Assembly (NCBI GenBank): GCA_947497065.1
Contig: CANMEQ010000007.1
Coordinates: 124,001 to 188,000, forward strand
DNA from: an uncultured Paracoccaceae bacterium
GTDB lineage: Bacteria; Pseudomonadota; Alphaproteobacteria; Rhodobacterales; Rhodobacteraceae
Length of the DNA: 64,000 nt
Reading direction: 5' to 3'
Numbering within the stretch: position 1 is the stretch's first letter; every line of letters begins with the position of its first letter. Under the pieces are notes generated by a model. The model saw only the letters and a program-made list of their open reading frames with translations, did not search any database and was not told where the DNA came from. This document shows positions 26,039 through 35,079 of the stretch, piece after piece. The position numbers and the translations under genes are program-made.

Positions 26039-27465
26039 CTGACGTTACAGAATTCTACATCAACGGCGCATGGGTTACCCCAAAGGGGACCGAAACCATG
26101 CCAATCCTGAACCCTGCCACGAACGGTCAGATCGGGACATTGACGTTGGGCAATGCCGAAGACGCCGATGCCGCCGTCGCTGCGGCCAAGGCGGCCTTTG
26201 AAACATGGGGGCTGACACCGAAGGCAGAACGGCGCGCGTTGCTTGCCCGTCTGCTCGAAATCTCAGAAGCCCGTGAAGAAGAAATGGCGCTGGCCATCAC
26301 CGCTGAAATGGGTGCGCCAATCACCTTGTCGCGCGAACAGCAGTCCGCGTCGGGAACCGGCCACCTGCGCGCCTTCCTCGAAGCGTTTGACGCCATGGAA
26401 GAGGAAAAGACTTTGCCCAATGGCGATATCTTGTCTCACGAACCGATCGGCGTTTGCGGGTTGATCACGCCTTGGAACTGGCCAATCAACCAGATCTCTT
26501 TGAAGGTCATTCCTGCCCTTGCCGCAGGGAACACATGCATTCTGAAACCATCAGAGCACACGCCCCTCTCGGCCAAAATCTACGCTGAAATGATCCACGA
26601 GGCAGGCTTCCCTGCTGGCGTCTTTAACTTGGTTTACGGGGACGGTCCGAATGTCGGCTCGGCTATGTCCACCCACCCGGACATCTCTATGATGTCCTTC
26701 ACCGGTTCCACCCGTGCAGGTGCCATGGTCACCAAAGACGCCGCCGACAGCGTGAAGCGCGTGGCCTTGGAGCTGGGCGGCAAATCCCCCAACGTGATCT
26801 TTGCCGATGCTGATCTGGACGCGCGCATTCCAGAAGGTGTGTTTGGATGTTTCTCCAACACAGGTCAGTCTTGCAATGCGCCCACACGGATGTTGGTCGA
26901 ACGCAGCGTGTACGACCGTGCGGTTGAACTGGCGGCTCAAGCGGCCAAAGCGCAAGCTGTGGGCGACCCGATGGAAGAGGGCGATCATATCGGCCCGTTG
27001 TTTGACAAAATCCAATACGACCGTGTTCAGGTGATGATCCAAAAGGGCATCGACGAAGGCGCGCGCGTTGTTGTTGGCGGTACTGGGAAGCCCGACGGTT
27101 TTGAAGAGGGCTGGTTCGTCAAGCCAACACTGTTTGCAGATGTCACAAACGATATGGCGATCGCCCAAGAGGAAGTGTTCGGGCCGGTTTTGGTCATGAT
27201 CCCCTTCGACACGGAAGAAGAGGCCATCGAAATCGCGAATGACACCCCCTATGGTTTGGATGCCTATGTTTCTACCGGCGATGAAGCGCGCGCCCTGCGC
27301 GTTGTGCGCCGCATTCGTGCGGGTGGCATTCACATCAACGGTCGCGGTACGGATTACGGCTCGCCCTTTGGTGGGTTCAAACAATCCGGTAACGGCCGCG
27401 AAGGTGGGTCGCACGGGCTGTCTGAATTCTACGAAGTCAAAGTACGCCCCCCCTTCAGCGCTTAA
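26035..27465 (+). CDS. NAD(P)-dependent aldehyde dehydrogenase
   Basis: A 476-residue aldehyde dehydrogenase. It shows the PWNWP and KPSEHTP cofactor segments, GSTRAG, the general base Glu in LELGGKSPN and the nucleophile Cys280 in NTGQSCNAPTR, then EEVFGPV and GGFKQSGNGREGG. It should oxidise the aldehyde made by the upstream GMC enzyme. Substrate not fixed by sequence. A strong terminator follows. Confidence 0.95.
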   Translation: MTDVTEFYINGAWVTPKGTETMPILNPATNGQIGTLTLGNAEDADAAVAAAKAAFETWGLTPKAERRALLARLLEISEAREEEMALAITAEMGAPITLSREQQSASGTGHLRAFLEAFDAMEEEKTLPNGDILSHEPIGVCGLITPWNWPINQISLKVIPALAAGNTCILKPSEHTPLSAKIYAEMIHEAGFPAGVFNLVYGDGPNVGSAMSTHPDISMMSFTGSTRAGAMVTKDAADSVKRVALELGGKSPNVIFADADLDARIPEGVFGCFSNTGQSCNAPTRMLVERSVYDRAVELAAQAAKAQAVGDPMEEGDHIGPLFDKIQYDRVQVMIQKGIDEGARVVVGGTGKPDGFEEGWFVKPTLFADVTNDMAIAQEEVFGPVLVMIPFDTEEEAIEIANDTPYGLDAYVSTGDEARALRVVRRIRAGGIHINGRGTDYGSPFGGFKQSGNGREGGSHGLSEFYEVKVRPPFSA

Positions 27466-27474
27466 ATCAAACAA

Positions 27475-27502
27475 AAAAGGCCGAGTGAAAACTCGGCCTT
27501 TT
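27475..27502. terminator. Bidirectional terminator between ALDH and HIBADH-like genes
   Basis: 12-bp perfect inverted repeat (27475-27486 with 27491-27502), GAAA loop, A-run on the left and T-run on the right. It lies between two convergent genes and serves both. Confidence 0.92.
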
Positions 27503-27527
27503 CTACATCTGGTGCTCGCAGCGCGAT

Positions 27528-28478
27528 TTACGCCCGTCCCGTTGGGATCACCTCGTAGCCTTCTTCTTCCGGCTCATCATCAACCAGCTCTGTCGGGAAA
27601 CCAGGGGCCGTAATGTCGAGCCCTGTTGCATCCTCAAGACGTTTGATGATGTTCGGCGACAGCTCACGTGGGCCGTATTTGGCGATACCGTCATCAAACA
27701 TGGACACCATCAATGGGCTGATTTCCAAGGGCACACCGGCATCTTCTGCGATCTTTTGGAACAACCCGATATCTTTTTTCACCAAATCCATGGTGAAGGA
27801 AATATCGCGTGAGCCGTTCAAAATCACTTGGCTTTCCGTCTCGTGCACGAACGACGTGCCCGACGAAATCTTCATCGCTTCATAAGTTGTGTTGAGATCG
27901 ATACCGGCCGCTTTCATGGTCACCAACGCCTCACAGCAGGTCAGCAGGTTCGCTGTCGCCAAATAGTTCGTCATGACTTTCAAAACCGATGCAGTGCCAA
28001 TGTCACCGGTGTGCAAGACGCGACGGCCCAGTGTCGTCAACAACGGCAATACGCGTTCAAACGTGGGGCGGTCACAGCCTGCGAAGATAGAAATGTTGCC
28101 CGTGTCGGCACGGTGGCAGCCGCCGGAAACCGGACATTCCACAACAGATCCGCCAGCGGCCTGAACCTGCCCAGCCAAAGATTTCATGACCGTCTCATCT
28201 GTCGTGGACATTTCCATCCACGTCTTACCAGCCGTCACCTCAGGCAACATTTCAGTCACAGTCGCGGCGCAGATCGCAGGCGACGGCAGGCATGTTACAA
28301 CCGTATCGTTGTCGCGCATCAATTCGGCTGCGTTATCTGCTTGTCCGGCGCCTCGGGCGACGAATTCAGCGACTTTTTCTGCATCCAGATCAAAAACCGT
28401 CAGGTCATGTCCGTTGCGCAATAGGCTGCCCGCCAGCTTGGCGCCGACGTTGCCCAATCCAATAAATCCAACTTTCAC
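27528..28478 (-). CDS. 3-hydroxyisobutyrate dehydrogenase family oxidoreductase
   Basis: A 316-residue beta-hydroxyacid dehydrogenase. The Rossmann GLGNVGAKLA lies at the N-terminus, the substrate-binding VVECPVSGGCHRADTG near 118-133 (usual Ser-Gly-Gly motif), and the catalytic Lys in SVLKVMTNYL near 170. The GTG at 28478 is preceded by GGAGGG six bases upstream; a longer frame to 28505 lacks support. Members include 3-hydroxyisobutyrate, tartronate semialdehyde and 4-hydroxybutyrate dehydrogenases; substrate is not resolved. Confidence 0.93.
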   Translation of the reverse strand: MKVGFIGLGNVGAKLAGSLLRNGHDLTVFDLDAEKVAEFVARGAGQADNAAELMRDNDTVVTCLPSPAICAATVTEMLPEVTAGKTWMEMSTTDETVMKSLAGQVQAAGGSVVECPVSGGCHRADTGNISIFAGCDRPTFERVLPLLTTLGRRVLHTGDIGTASVLKVMTNYLATANLLTCCEALVTMKAAGIDLNTTYEAMKISSGTSFVHETESQVILNGSRDISFTMDLVKKDIGLFQKIAEDAGVPLEISPLMVSMFDDGIAKYGPRELSPNIIKRLEDATGLDITAPGFPTELVDDEPEEEGYEVIPTGRA

Positions 28479-28593
28479 GATATTCCCTCCGGTTTTGGTT
28501 TGCACCTAAGTGACCACACAGCAGGGAAATGTGAAGCGACCGATGCGACGCCAGAGGGGTCGTTTTCGTTGCAGCAGACCCTCAGGTCCGAAA

Positions 28594-28631
28594 CAGAAAA
28601 ACCGCCAGCCTTTTGGGAAAAGCTGGCGGTT
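28594..28631 (-). terminator. Terminator after asd
   Basis: Reading the minus strand, a ten-base stem (28600-28609 with 28622-28631), extended by four A-T pairs around a bulged C, is followed by a T-rich run. It starts 25 bases after the asd stop. Confidence 0.85.
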
Positions 28632-28655
28632 CAAATGTCACAAACGGAAAGGCGC

Positions 28656-29678
28656 TTAGCCTTTTTTCAAAACCCGCGCACCGAGCGTTTCAGCGATTTG
28701 CACCGCATTCAACGCCGCCCCTTTGCGCAGGTTGTCAGAGACGCACCACAGGTTCAGACCGTTTTCAATTGTGCTGTCCTGACGGATGCGGCTGATGAAT
28801 GTTGCGAAATCGCCAACACATTCAACAGGTGTCACATACCCGCCATCTTCGCGCTTATCGATGACCATGATGCCCGGCGCTTCGCGCAGGATGTCGCGCG
28901 CTTCGTCTTCATCGAGGAAGTCTTCGAATTCGATGTTGATCGCTTCGGAATGGCCCACGAAAACCGGAACACGCACACAGGTCGCGGTGACCTTGATGCT
29001 TGGGTCGACGATTTTCTTCGTCTCCGCGACCATTTTCCACTCTTCCTTCGTTGTGCCATCTTCCATGAACACATCGATATGCGGGATCACGTTGAATGCG
29101 ATCTGCTTGGGGTAGGCCTTCGGCTCAACTTCCTGACCGGGCACATAGACGCCTTTGGTCTGGTTCCACAGCTCATCAATCGCTTCTTTGCCGCTGCCAG
29201 ACACAGACTGGTATGTGCTGACGACAACGCGTTTGATTTTCGCACGGTCGTGCAATGGCTTCAGTGCCACAACCATCTGTGCGGTCGAACAGTTCGGGTT
29301 CGCGATGATGTTTTTCTTCGCGTAATCCAACACAGCTTCGGGGTTCACTTCTGGCACCACCAAAGGCACGTCAGGATCATAGCGGTACAGCGAGGAGTTA
29401 TCGATAACGATACAGCCCTGCTCCGCCGCGATCGGCGCGTATTTCTTTGTGGCTTCAGACCCGACCGCGAAGAACGCGATGTCATAGCCAGTGAAGTCGA
29501 ACGTATCCAAGTCCTGGGTCGTCAACGTCGTGTCACCAAAGCTCACTTCTGTGCCAAGGGATTTACGGGATGCCAGAACGACAACCTCATCCGTTGGGAA
29601 CTGGCGCTCTGCCAGAATGTTGAGCATTTCGCGGCCCACGTTACCTGTGGCGCCGACGACTACGACCTTATAGCCCAT
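28656..29678 (-). CDS. asd: Aspartate-semialdehyde dehydrogenase
   Basis: A 340-residue enzyme that reduces aspartyl phosphate to aspartate semialdehyde, the branch point to lysine/diaminopimelate, threonine and methionine. N-terminal GATGNVGREM (NADP binding), catalytic Cys130 in NPNCSTAQM, and the YQSVSGSGKEA segment are visible. The ATG at 29678 follows AAGGAAC. The leader before it carries two adjacent hairpins. It provides the precursor for the dapD and dapE products encoded farther along. Confidence 0.96.
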   Translation of the reverse strand: MGYKVVVVGATGNVGREMLNILAERQFPTDEVVVLASRKSLGTEVSFGDTTLTTQDLDTFDFTGYDIAFFAVGSEATKKYAPIAAEQGCIVIDNSSLYRYDPDVPLVVPEVNPEAVLDYAKKNIIANPNCSTAQMVVALKPLHDRAKIKRVVVSTYQSVSGSGKEAIDELWNQTKGVYVPGQEVEPKAYPKQIAFNVIPHIDVFMEDGTTKEEWKMVAETKKIVDPSIKVTATCVRVPVFVGHSEAINIEFEDFLDEDEARDILREAPGIMVIDKREDGGYVTPVECVGDFATFISRIRQDSTIENGLNLWCVSDNLRKGAALNAVQIAETLGARVLKKG

Positions 29679-29704
29679 CTGCTTGGTTCCTTTGTAAAGA
29701 CTCA

Positions 29705-29738
29705 GCCTCGGATTGAGGCAGGGGCGTCTTAACCCCTG
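29705..29738 (-). promoter_or_regulatory. Structured leader of asd (two hairpins)
   Basis: On the asd transcript, a stem CAGGGG/CCCCTG (29733-29738 with 29719-29724) with an eight-base loop is followed directly by GCCTC/GAGGC (29715-29719 with 29705-29709); the two stems share one base at 29719. The first loop contains AAGAC, complementary to GTCTT just upstream of the ribosome site, so a pseudoknot near the start is possible. Confidence 0.45.
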
Positions 29739-29760
29739 TAGACGTTGAGCGAAAGGGGGG

Positions 29761-30945
29761 TTAGTCGGTGCGATCTTGACTGAAGGCATAGATTGCAAGC
29801 CCGCAACAGATAAACAGCCCGTAAAACCCGAACAGGATGGAATAGGCATGGGGCGCGAGTGCGGCGTCGGATTGAAGATGGACCATCAAACGCCCCGTCA
29901 CAAATTGCATAACCCCTGCCCCGCCGATTCCGAACAGGTTCAACACGGTGACACCGCGCCCCATAAGGTGAGCCGGGAAAAACGGGCGGGCATGCGCCAT
30001 AATGACAGGGAAGGACGCACCGGACAGCCCAACAAGCCCAAGCAGGGCAACCGCCGTCCAAATCTCTGATGTGGTGGGCAAAAGGGCCAGTACCAAACAC
30101 CCTGCCGCCCCCACGCTATTGCCAATAAACACGACCCATTTGCGGGTCCCAAATAGTCGGTCCAGCGGGCCATACGCAAAGTTGCCGACAATCATTGAGA
30201 GGGCCATGACGAGTGTCATCGTGCCAATCAGCGCTGTATCTGCGCCGAACTGATCGGCACCGTAGGGCCCGATCCAAAGGCCGCGTAACCCCGCCGCTGG
30301 CGCATAATTCACGAACATCATCGGGATGATGAGCCAAAGCGCCTTGATCTTAAGAACATCCAGAACCGACCCCTTGGGGCCTTGGGTGTTGGCCTTTGGC
30401 GGATCTTGGACAAAAATCAAAAGTGTGACCGAAATCGCAAATGTGATGGCCGATAAGCCGAACATGGTCTCGCGCCAGCCGATGTTTTCGACAGCCCAAG
30501 CCATTGGCGCTGAACTGGCGAGATTGCCCATCGACCCGACCCCCACGACAACGGCGGCCAAGGTTGCGAATACGGCGGGCGGATACACTTTGGCGAAAAT
30601 ATAGTAGCTTGCCATCAAGATGGGCGAGCATCCGACACCGATTAAAACCATCGCGACACCGATATGCACGGGCGATTGCGCGATCCCGAAAACGAATGCG
30701 CCCCCCGCCCCGCCAATGGCAAACAAAACCGCGGCCGTGATCCGTGGCCCGATCCGGTCAAGCGCCGACCCGACAGGGATTTGCATAACCGCGAACACGA
30801 AAAACCAAAGCCCCGACGCAACAGACAAATCCGCAGCAGTCGCGCCCAAGTCCGCTTCGAGCACGGGCGTCAAAACCGCTAAAAACGCACGATAAAACTG
30901 GCTCAGAACATAGCCCAATACCAGACATAAGACGCCAAACCGCAT
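29761..30945 (-). CDS. MFS transporter
   Basis: A 394-residue protein with about 12 membrane segments. It shows SQFYRAFLAVLTPVLEADLGA at the N-terminus and the loop motif GSALDRIGPR between helices 2 and 3 (DRxGxR form). Most similar in pattern to the CynX/NimT or nitrate-type groups, but substrate cannot be assigned. It lies 82 bases upstream of asd on the same strand, so partial co-transcription is possible. Confidence 0.85.
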   Translation of the reverse strand: MRFGVLCLVLGYVLSQFYRAFLAVLTPVLEADLGATAADLSVASGLWFFVFAVMQIPVGSALDRIGPRITAAVLFAIGGAGGAFVFGIAQSPVHIGVAMVLIGVGCSPILMASYYIFAKVYPPAVFATLAAVVVGVGSMGNLASSAPMAWAVENIGWRETMFGLSAITFAISVTLLIFVQDPPKANTQGPKGSVLDVLKIKALWLIIPMMFVNYAPAAGLRGLWIGPYGADQFGADTALIGTMTLVMALSMIVGNFAYGPLDRLFGTRKWVVFIGNSVGAAGCLVLALLPTTSEIWTAVALLGLVGLSGASFPVIMAHARPFFPAHLMGRGVTVLNLFGIGGAGVMQFVTGRLMVHLQSDAALAPHAYSILFGFYGLFICCGLAIYAFSQDRTD

Positions 30946-31056
30946 GTGATTTCTCCCTCAGCGGCAAAGGACACGAGGGCGAGGCGAAAGGCAAGCGCGC
31001 TGTAATCCCGACAGAAACGATTGGCCTTGATCAACGGGATCGGGTAGCAGACCCGC

Positions 31057-32727
31057 ATGACTGACCGCACACAAACGACCGATGCACCGGACAAACCAAC
31101 GTGGTTCATGGCTGACAAAGCCATAGCTGCGCTGGCCTTTGCAATTGCCGCCTTTTGTCTTTTGCCACACATTGCTGTTTTGCTTGCGTCGCTTACGGGT
31201 GACACCGAAACGCTGCGGCATTTGGCGAGCACTGTTTTGGATGACTACAGCCTGAACACCCTTGCGTTGGTGGTCTGCGTCGGGCTTGCCACGTTTATGA
31301 TTGGCACGGGGGCTGCGTGGCTTGTCACCATGACCGATTTCCCCGGTCGCCGTTGGATGGAAGTCGCCCTGGTTATCCCGCTGGCCTTTCCCGCCTACGT
31401 GCTGGCCTATGCCTATACGGATATTCTCGATCACCCTGGCATTGTTCAGACCCTCCTGCGTGATCTGACGGGATGGGGCCCGCGCGACTATTGGTTCCCT
31501 GAAATCCGGTCATTGGGCGGGGCCGCGGCTATGTTGTCACTGGTGCTGTATCCTTACGTCTACCTGCTCGCACGGGCGGCCTTTATCGGGCAAAGCGCGA
31601 CCACGTTTTTGGCGGCACGGTCATTGGGGAAATCCCCGACCGTCGCCTTTCTTACAGTGTCCTTGCCGCTTGCCCGCCCCGCAATTGCGGCGGGCGTATT
31701 GCTGACCATGATGGAAACTATCGCAGATTTTGGCACGGTGTCTTACTTTGGCGTCCAGACCTTTGCGACGGGCATCTACACAAGCTGGTTTTCAATGGCT
31801 GACCGAGGGGCTGCCGCGCAATTGTCCCTGGGGTTGCTGGCGTTCGCATTGTTGCTGGCCATGCTTGAGCGTGCAAATCGAGGGCGTGCACGGTTCGCCA
31901 ATGGCAAACGACAAGAGGTGATCGCCCGTCTGCGTTTGACGCCCAGCGCGCGCATTGGCGCGATGGTTTTATGTGGATTACCCATCGCCTTTGGCGTGGT
32001 TATTCCTGTTATCGCGCTGTCTGTGATGGCCACGGGATCCGAACAAAACCTGTACAGCCCCCGCTACGTCCGGTTCATCACGAATTCCCTCACCCTTGCC
32101 GCCATTGCAGCACTTGTGACGGTTGCCGCTGCAATCTTGTTGGGCAGCTTTGCTCGTCTGCGTAACAGCCGTGCGGCCTCCACCGCGCTTTACGTCGGGC
32201 GTATCGGGTATGCCGTGCCCGGTGGCGTTATCGCTGTTGGCTTGCTCGTGCCTTTTGCAGCCTTCGACAATGCCCTAGACACATGGATGCGCGCGACGTT
32301 CGATATCTCGACAGGCCTGTTGTTCACTGGGTCGATATGGCTTTTGATCGGCGCATACATGATCCGTTTTCTTGCAGCGGCACTGGGCGCATACGAGGGC
32401 GGGATTGCCAGCGTCAGCCGCAATATTGATGCGGCGTCACGGGTATTGGGCGAAAGCTCCTTCGGGACCATGCGACGGGTTCACGTGCCAATTCTCACGC
32501 CCAGCCTTCTCACCGCAGCGCTGATTGTTTTTGTCGATGTGATGAAAGAACTCCCCGCGACCCTCATCATGCGGCCCTTCAACTTTGACACCTTGGCGGT
32601 CCAAGCGTTCCGGCTAGCCTCTGATGAGCGGCTCAACGGCGCGGCCGTTCCCAGCCTTATGATTGGGGCCCTCGGACTGTTGCCCGTGATTTTACTGTGT
32701 CGCAGGGTCGCCCGCCATCAAGCTTGA
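31057..32727 (+). CDS. Iron(III) ABC transporter permease (FbpB-type)
   Basis: A 556-residue permease with two fused BPD_transp_1 halves of about six membrane segments each. EAA-type loops are visible as ARSLGKSPTVAFLTVSLPLARPAI and ASRVLGESSFGTMRRVHVPILTPSL. It would work with the binding protein encoded convergently at 32838-33848. No ATPase gene lies nearby, so it must be elsewhere. Confidence 0.92.
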   Translation: MTDRTQTTDAPDKPTWFMADKAIAALAFAIAAFCLLPHIAVLLASLTGDTETLRHLASTVLDDYSLNTLALVVCVGLATFMIGTGAAWLVTMTDFPGRRWMEVALVIPLAFPAYVLAYAYTDILDHPGIVQTLLRDLTGWGPRDYWFPEIRSLGGAAAMLSLVLYPYVYLLARAAFIGQSATTFLAARSLGKSPTVAFLTVSLPLARPAIAAGVLLTMMETIADFGTVSYFGVQTFATGIYTSWFSMADRGAAAQLSLGLLAFALLLAMLERANRGRARFANGKRQEVIARLRLTPSARIGAMVLCGLPIAFGVVIPVIALSVMATGSEQNLYSPRYVRFITNSLTLAAIAALVTVAAAILLGSFARLRNSRAASTALYVGRIGYAVPGGVIAVGLLVPFAAFDNALDTWMRATFDISTGLLFTGSIWLLIGAYMIRFLAAALGAYEGGIASVSRNIDAASRVLGESSFGTMRRVHVPILTPSLLTAALIVFVDVMKELPATLIMRPFNFDTLAVQAFRLASDERLNGAAVPSLMIGALGLLPVILLCRRVARHQA

Positions 32728-32787
32728 GTTCGTGTTGGCGCGCTAGGCCTGCACCCATGTTTCGCACACACACTGCGCAACGAAAAA

Positions 32788-32813
32788 GGGGCGCAAGCCA
32801 TCGCTTGCGCCCC
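32788..32813. terminator. Terminator between permease and binding-protein genes
   Basis: 11-bp inverted repeat (32788-32798 with 32803-32813), four-base loop, preceded by an A-run and followed by CCAATTT. The A-run makes it stronger for the minus-strand binding-protein gene. Confidence 0.75.
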
Positions 32814-32837
32814 CCAATTTCTAGCGTCGCTTAGGTC

Positions 32838-33848
32838 TTATTCCCAACCAACGTCGTTGAAGATTGTCAGTGCCAATGGCAGTTGTTTTGCCACCGCAGA
32901 CAGGTCAACGTCGTCCGCTTGGAAATCACCCAAAGACGCGACTTCTTCGCTCAGCTCAACAGATGGAACTGCTGGGAATTCGTCGTTGCCAGCAGAGAAG
33001 TACTGCTGTGCTTGGTCGGACGCGAGGTACTCGAGGAAGGCCACAGCGTTGTCGTAGTTAGGCGCGTGGGCTGCAACGCCGGCACCGGACAAATTCATGT
33101 GTGCGCCTTCGGCACCTTGGGATGGCCACTGCAAGCCAACCATGTCGATGCTATCGGACAGGCCGTCTACTTCTTTGCGGATCGCACGTGCGAAGTAGTA
33201 TGTGTTGGATACAGAAATTTCACACTCACCAGACACGATGCCGCGCAGCTGGTCTGTGTCGCCACCTTGTGGATCGCGCGCCATGTTGTCGACAACACCT
33301 TGCGCCCAAGTGCGGGCTGCTTCTTCACCGTGGTTTTCGATAATCGAAGCCAGCAGTGTTTGGTTGTATGTGTTGGTCGAGGAGCGGATGCACACCAGAC
33401 CTTTGTAGGCTGGATCAGCCAGGTCGAGATATGTCTGTGGTGGGTTTGCTACGTCAGCTTTGTCGTAGAAGATAACCCGCGCACGCTGGGAGAACCCGAA
33501 CCACTGGTTGTCGCTGTCTTGCAGGTTGGACGGGATACGCTCTTCGAGGATGTCGCTGTCGACAGCTTGCAAGATGCCTGCGTCTTTTGCCCGCTCCAGA
33601 CGAGAGGTATCGACGGTGACAAGAACGTCTGCCGGAGAGTTCTGACCTTCCGCCTCCATACGCGCGATCAGCTCGTCTGCGTTGCCTTCGATACGGTTGA
33701 TCGTGATGCCGGTTGCCTCTTCGAAATCTGTGTAGAGACGCTCGTCCGTGTCGTAGTGACGTGAGGAATACAGGTTCAACTCACCTTCTGCGAATGCAGG
33801 GGCAGCTGTACCGAGCAGCAAAGCGGTAAGGGTCAGGGTCTTAGTCAT
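32838..33848 (-). CDS. Iron(III) ABC transporter substrate-binding protein (FbpA-type)
   Basis: A 336-residue periplasmic binding protein: signal peptide (about 1-20, AFA-E), then LNLYSSRHYDTDERLYTDFEEATGI typical of ferric-ion binding proteins of the FbpA/FutA group. The tyrosines of SNTYYFAR near residue 200 fit the family iron ligands. ATG at 33848 follows AGAGGA. A TGA-N9-TCA box at 33869-33883 lies directly before the gene and suggests iron-dependent repression. Confidence 0.93.
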   Translation of the reverse strand: MTKTLTLTALLLGTAAPAFAEGELNLYSSRHYDTDERLYTDFEEATGITINRIEGNADELIARMEAEGQNSPADVLVTVDTSRLERAKDAGILQAVDSDILEERIPSNLQDSDNQWFGFSQRARVIFYDKADVANPPQTYLDLADPAYKGLVCIRSSTNTYNQTLLASIIENHGEEAARTWAQGVVDNMARDPQGGDTDQLRGIVSGECEISVSNTYYFARAIRKEVDGLSDSIDMVGLQWPSQGAEGAHMNLSGAGVAAHAPNYDNAVAFLEYLASDQAQQYFSAGNDEFPAVPSVELSEEVASLGDFQADDVDLSAVAKQLPLALTIFNDVGWE

Positions 33849-33868
33849 TTTTAAATCCTCTGATAATC

Positions 33869-33883
33869 TGACTTTTTTGGTCA
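33869..33883 (-). promoter_or_regulatory. RirA-type iron-responsive operator (TGA-N9-TCA)
   Basis: Exact TGA-N9-TCA, the known consensus for RirA in Rhizobiales and Rhodobacterales, 21 bases before the start of the ferric-ion binding protein. The arms extend to TGAC/GTCA on the minus strand. Confidence 0.7.
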
Positions 33884-33912
33884 ACTACAGTGTCATTCGA
33901 CTAAGAGCAAGC

Positions 33913-33937
33913 AATTCCGACAAATTTCATCGGAATT
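33913..33937. repeat. 8-bp inverted repeat between DMT and iron-binding protein genes
   Basis: AATTCCGA and TCGGAATT separated by nine AT-rich bases (33913-33920, 33930-33937). It is downstream of the DMT carrier gene and about 65-90 bases upstream of the binding-protein gene. No T-run, so it could be a weak terminator or a second operator. Confidence 0.4.
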
Positions 33938-33979
33938 CAAAGCCCATGCCTTTCCTATAGTGCGGGGCCAAGGGGCACC

Positions 33980-34957
33980 CTATTTTTCCGGTCGTTCGGG
34001 GCTGTCCGGATGCCGCCCAATCAGCCGCAAAAATGGACCGGGGCGCAAATATGTCCCCGTTTCATGGCGCGACCGTGTGCGCAAAACCGGTGTCGTCGAG
34101 GTATCGTCTGCCCTGCTTTCCCGCAAAACAATGTAAAGGCCGGAGGCGATGATGATTGCAGCGCCAAACAACGTCATGGCGTCAATGCTCTCTTCAAAAA
34201 ACAGGGCACCAAACAGGGCGGCCCAGATAATCTGGCTGTATTGCATCGGCGCGATAATCGCGGCCTCGCCTTCCTGATAGGCCGAAATAATGCAGCGCCC
34301 GGCGATCCAAGCACCCGCCGCGACAAGGGCAACAAGACCGAGATCCTCAATCGGCATCGGTTCATACACAAAGTATAGCGCTCCGCCCATCAGCACGAAA
34401 TTCGCCATCATGGGATACAGCAAGATCACAACGGGCCGCTCATCCGCCCCAATGCGCCGCACGATCACAGAGGCCACGGCACTGCCGACTGCAGCAGCCA
34501 ACGCCGCCGCATGCCCCAAGGTTAGATCGGTCGATCCGGGCCGTAGAACGACAAGAACCCCCGACAGCCCCACGATAACAGCCAACCATCGGCGCAACCG
34601 AACCTTCTCGCCCAAAACGGGGATCGCGAGGATGGTAATCAACAAAGGTGCGGCAAACAAAATCGCATAGGTCTGTGCCAAGGGCAAAACCGTAAAGGCA
34701 TAGAAGGCGCTGATCGCAGTGGTCACCGCCGCCACTGTGCGCAACGCCATCCACCATGGGTGACGTGGCAGCAAGGTGCCCGGTTTCGCGTCTCGCATTA
34801 AAACAACAGTTGCCAGCGGGAAACTAAAGAGAACCGAAAAGAACACAATCTGAATAGGAGAGTAGTTGGCCCCCAATACTTTCACAAAGACATCGTGTGT
34901 TGCAAAAACGGCAAACGCGAGAAGCGCCAGTAAGGCACCTTTGACATTGGGGGACAT
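33980..34957 (-). CDS. DMT-family (EamA) transporter
   Basis: A 325-residue protein with ten membrane segments in two EamA repeats (about 5-135 and 150-285) and a hydrophilic C-terminal tail rich in Arg and Pro. The pattern FATHDVFVKVLG and APLLITILAIPVLGEKVRLRRW is typical. Members export amino acids or other metabolites; substrate unknown. The 34981-35006 inverted repeat lies 24 bases before its start. Confidence 0.9.
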   Translation of the reverse strand: MSPNVKGALLALLAFAVFATHDVFVKVLGANYSPIQIVFFSVLFSFPLATVVLMRDAKPGTLLPRHPWWMALRTVAAVTTAISAFYAFTVLPLAQTYAILFAAPLLITILAIPVLGEKVRLRRWLAVIVGLSGVLVVLRPGSTDLTLGHAAALAAAVGSAVASVIVRRIGADERPVVILLYPMMANFVLMGGALYFVYEPMPIEDLGLVALVAAGAWIAGRCIISAYQEGEAAIIAPMQYSQIIWAALFGALFFEESIDAMTLFGAAIIIASGLYIVLRESRADDTSTTPVLRTRSRHETGTYLRPGPFLRLIGRHPDSPERPEK

Positions 34958-34980
34958 AAGTCAGACCTGGTGTTTGGGGT

Positions 34981-35006
34981 GGCGATCAATGACACCATTG
35001 ATCGCC
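34981..35006. repeat. 11-bp inverted repeat upstream of the DMT gene
   Basis: Perfect stem (34981-34991 with 34996-35006), ACAC loop. There is no T-run on either side. It lies between the leuB terminator and the DMT start and could be an operator or a 5' leader hairpin. Confidence 0.5.
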
Positions 35007-35042
35007 CTATCTGATTTGGCAAGTAGGTCGCCCCGCCAAATA

Positions 35043-35069
35043 GAAAAGCGGCTGCCCGTTGGGGCAGCC
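35043..35069 (-). terminator. Terminator after leuB
   Basis: On the minus strand an 8-bp GC-rich stem (35062-35069 with 35050-35057) with four-base loop, followed by a T-rich stretch (GCTTTTCTATTT). It starts about ten bases after the leuB stop. Confidence 0.85.
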
Positions 35070-35079
35070 ACCTGATGGT

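Noticed and set aside
28500-29732. Plus-strand open frame of 410 codons opposite asd
   Set aside because: asd is unmistakable on the minus strand; the plus frame is His/Arg/Phe-rich without motifs.
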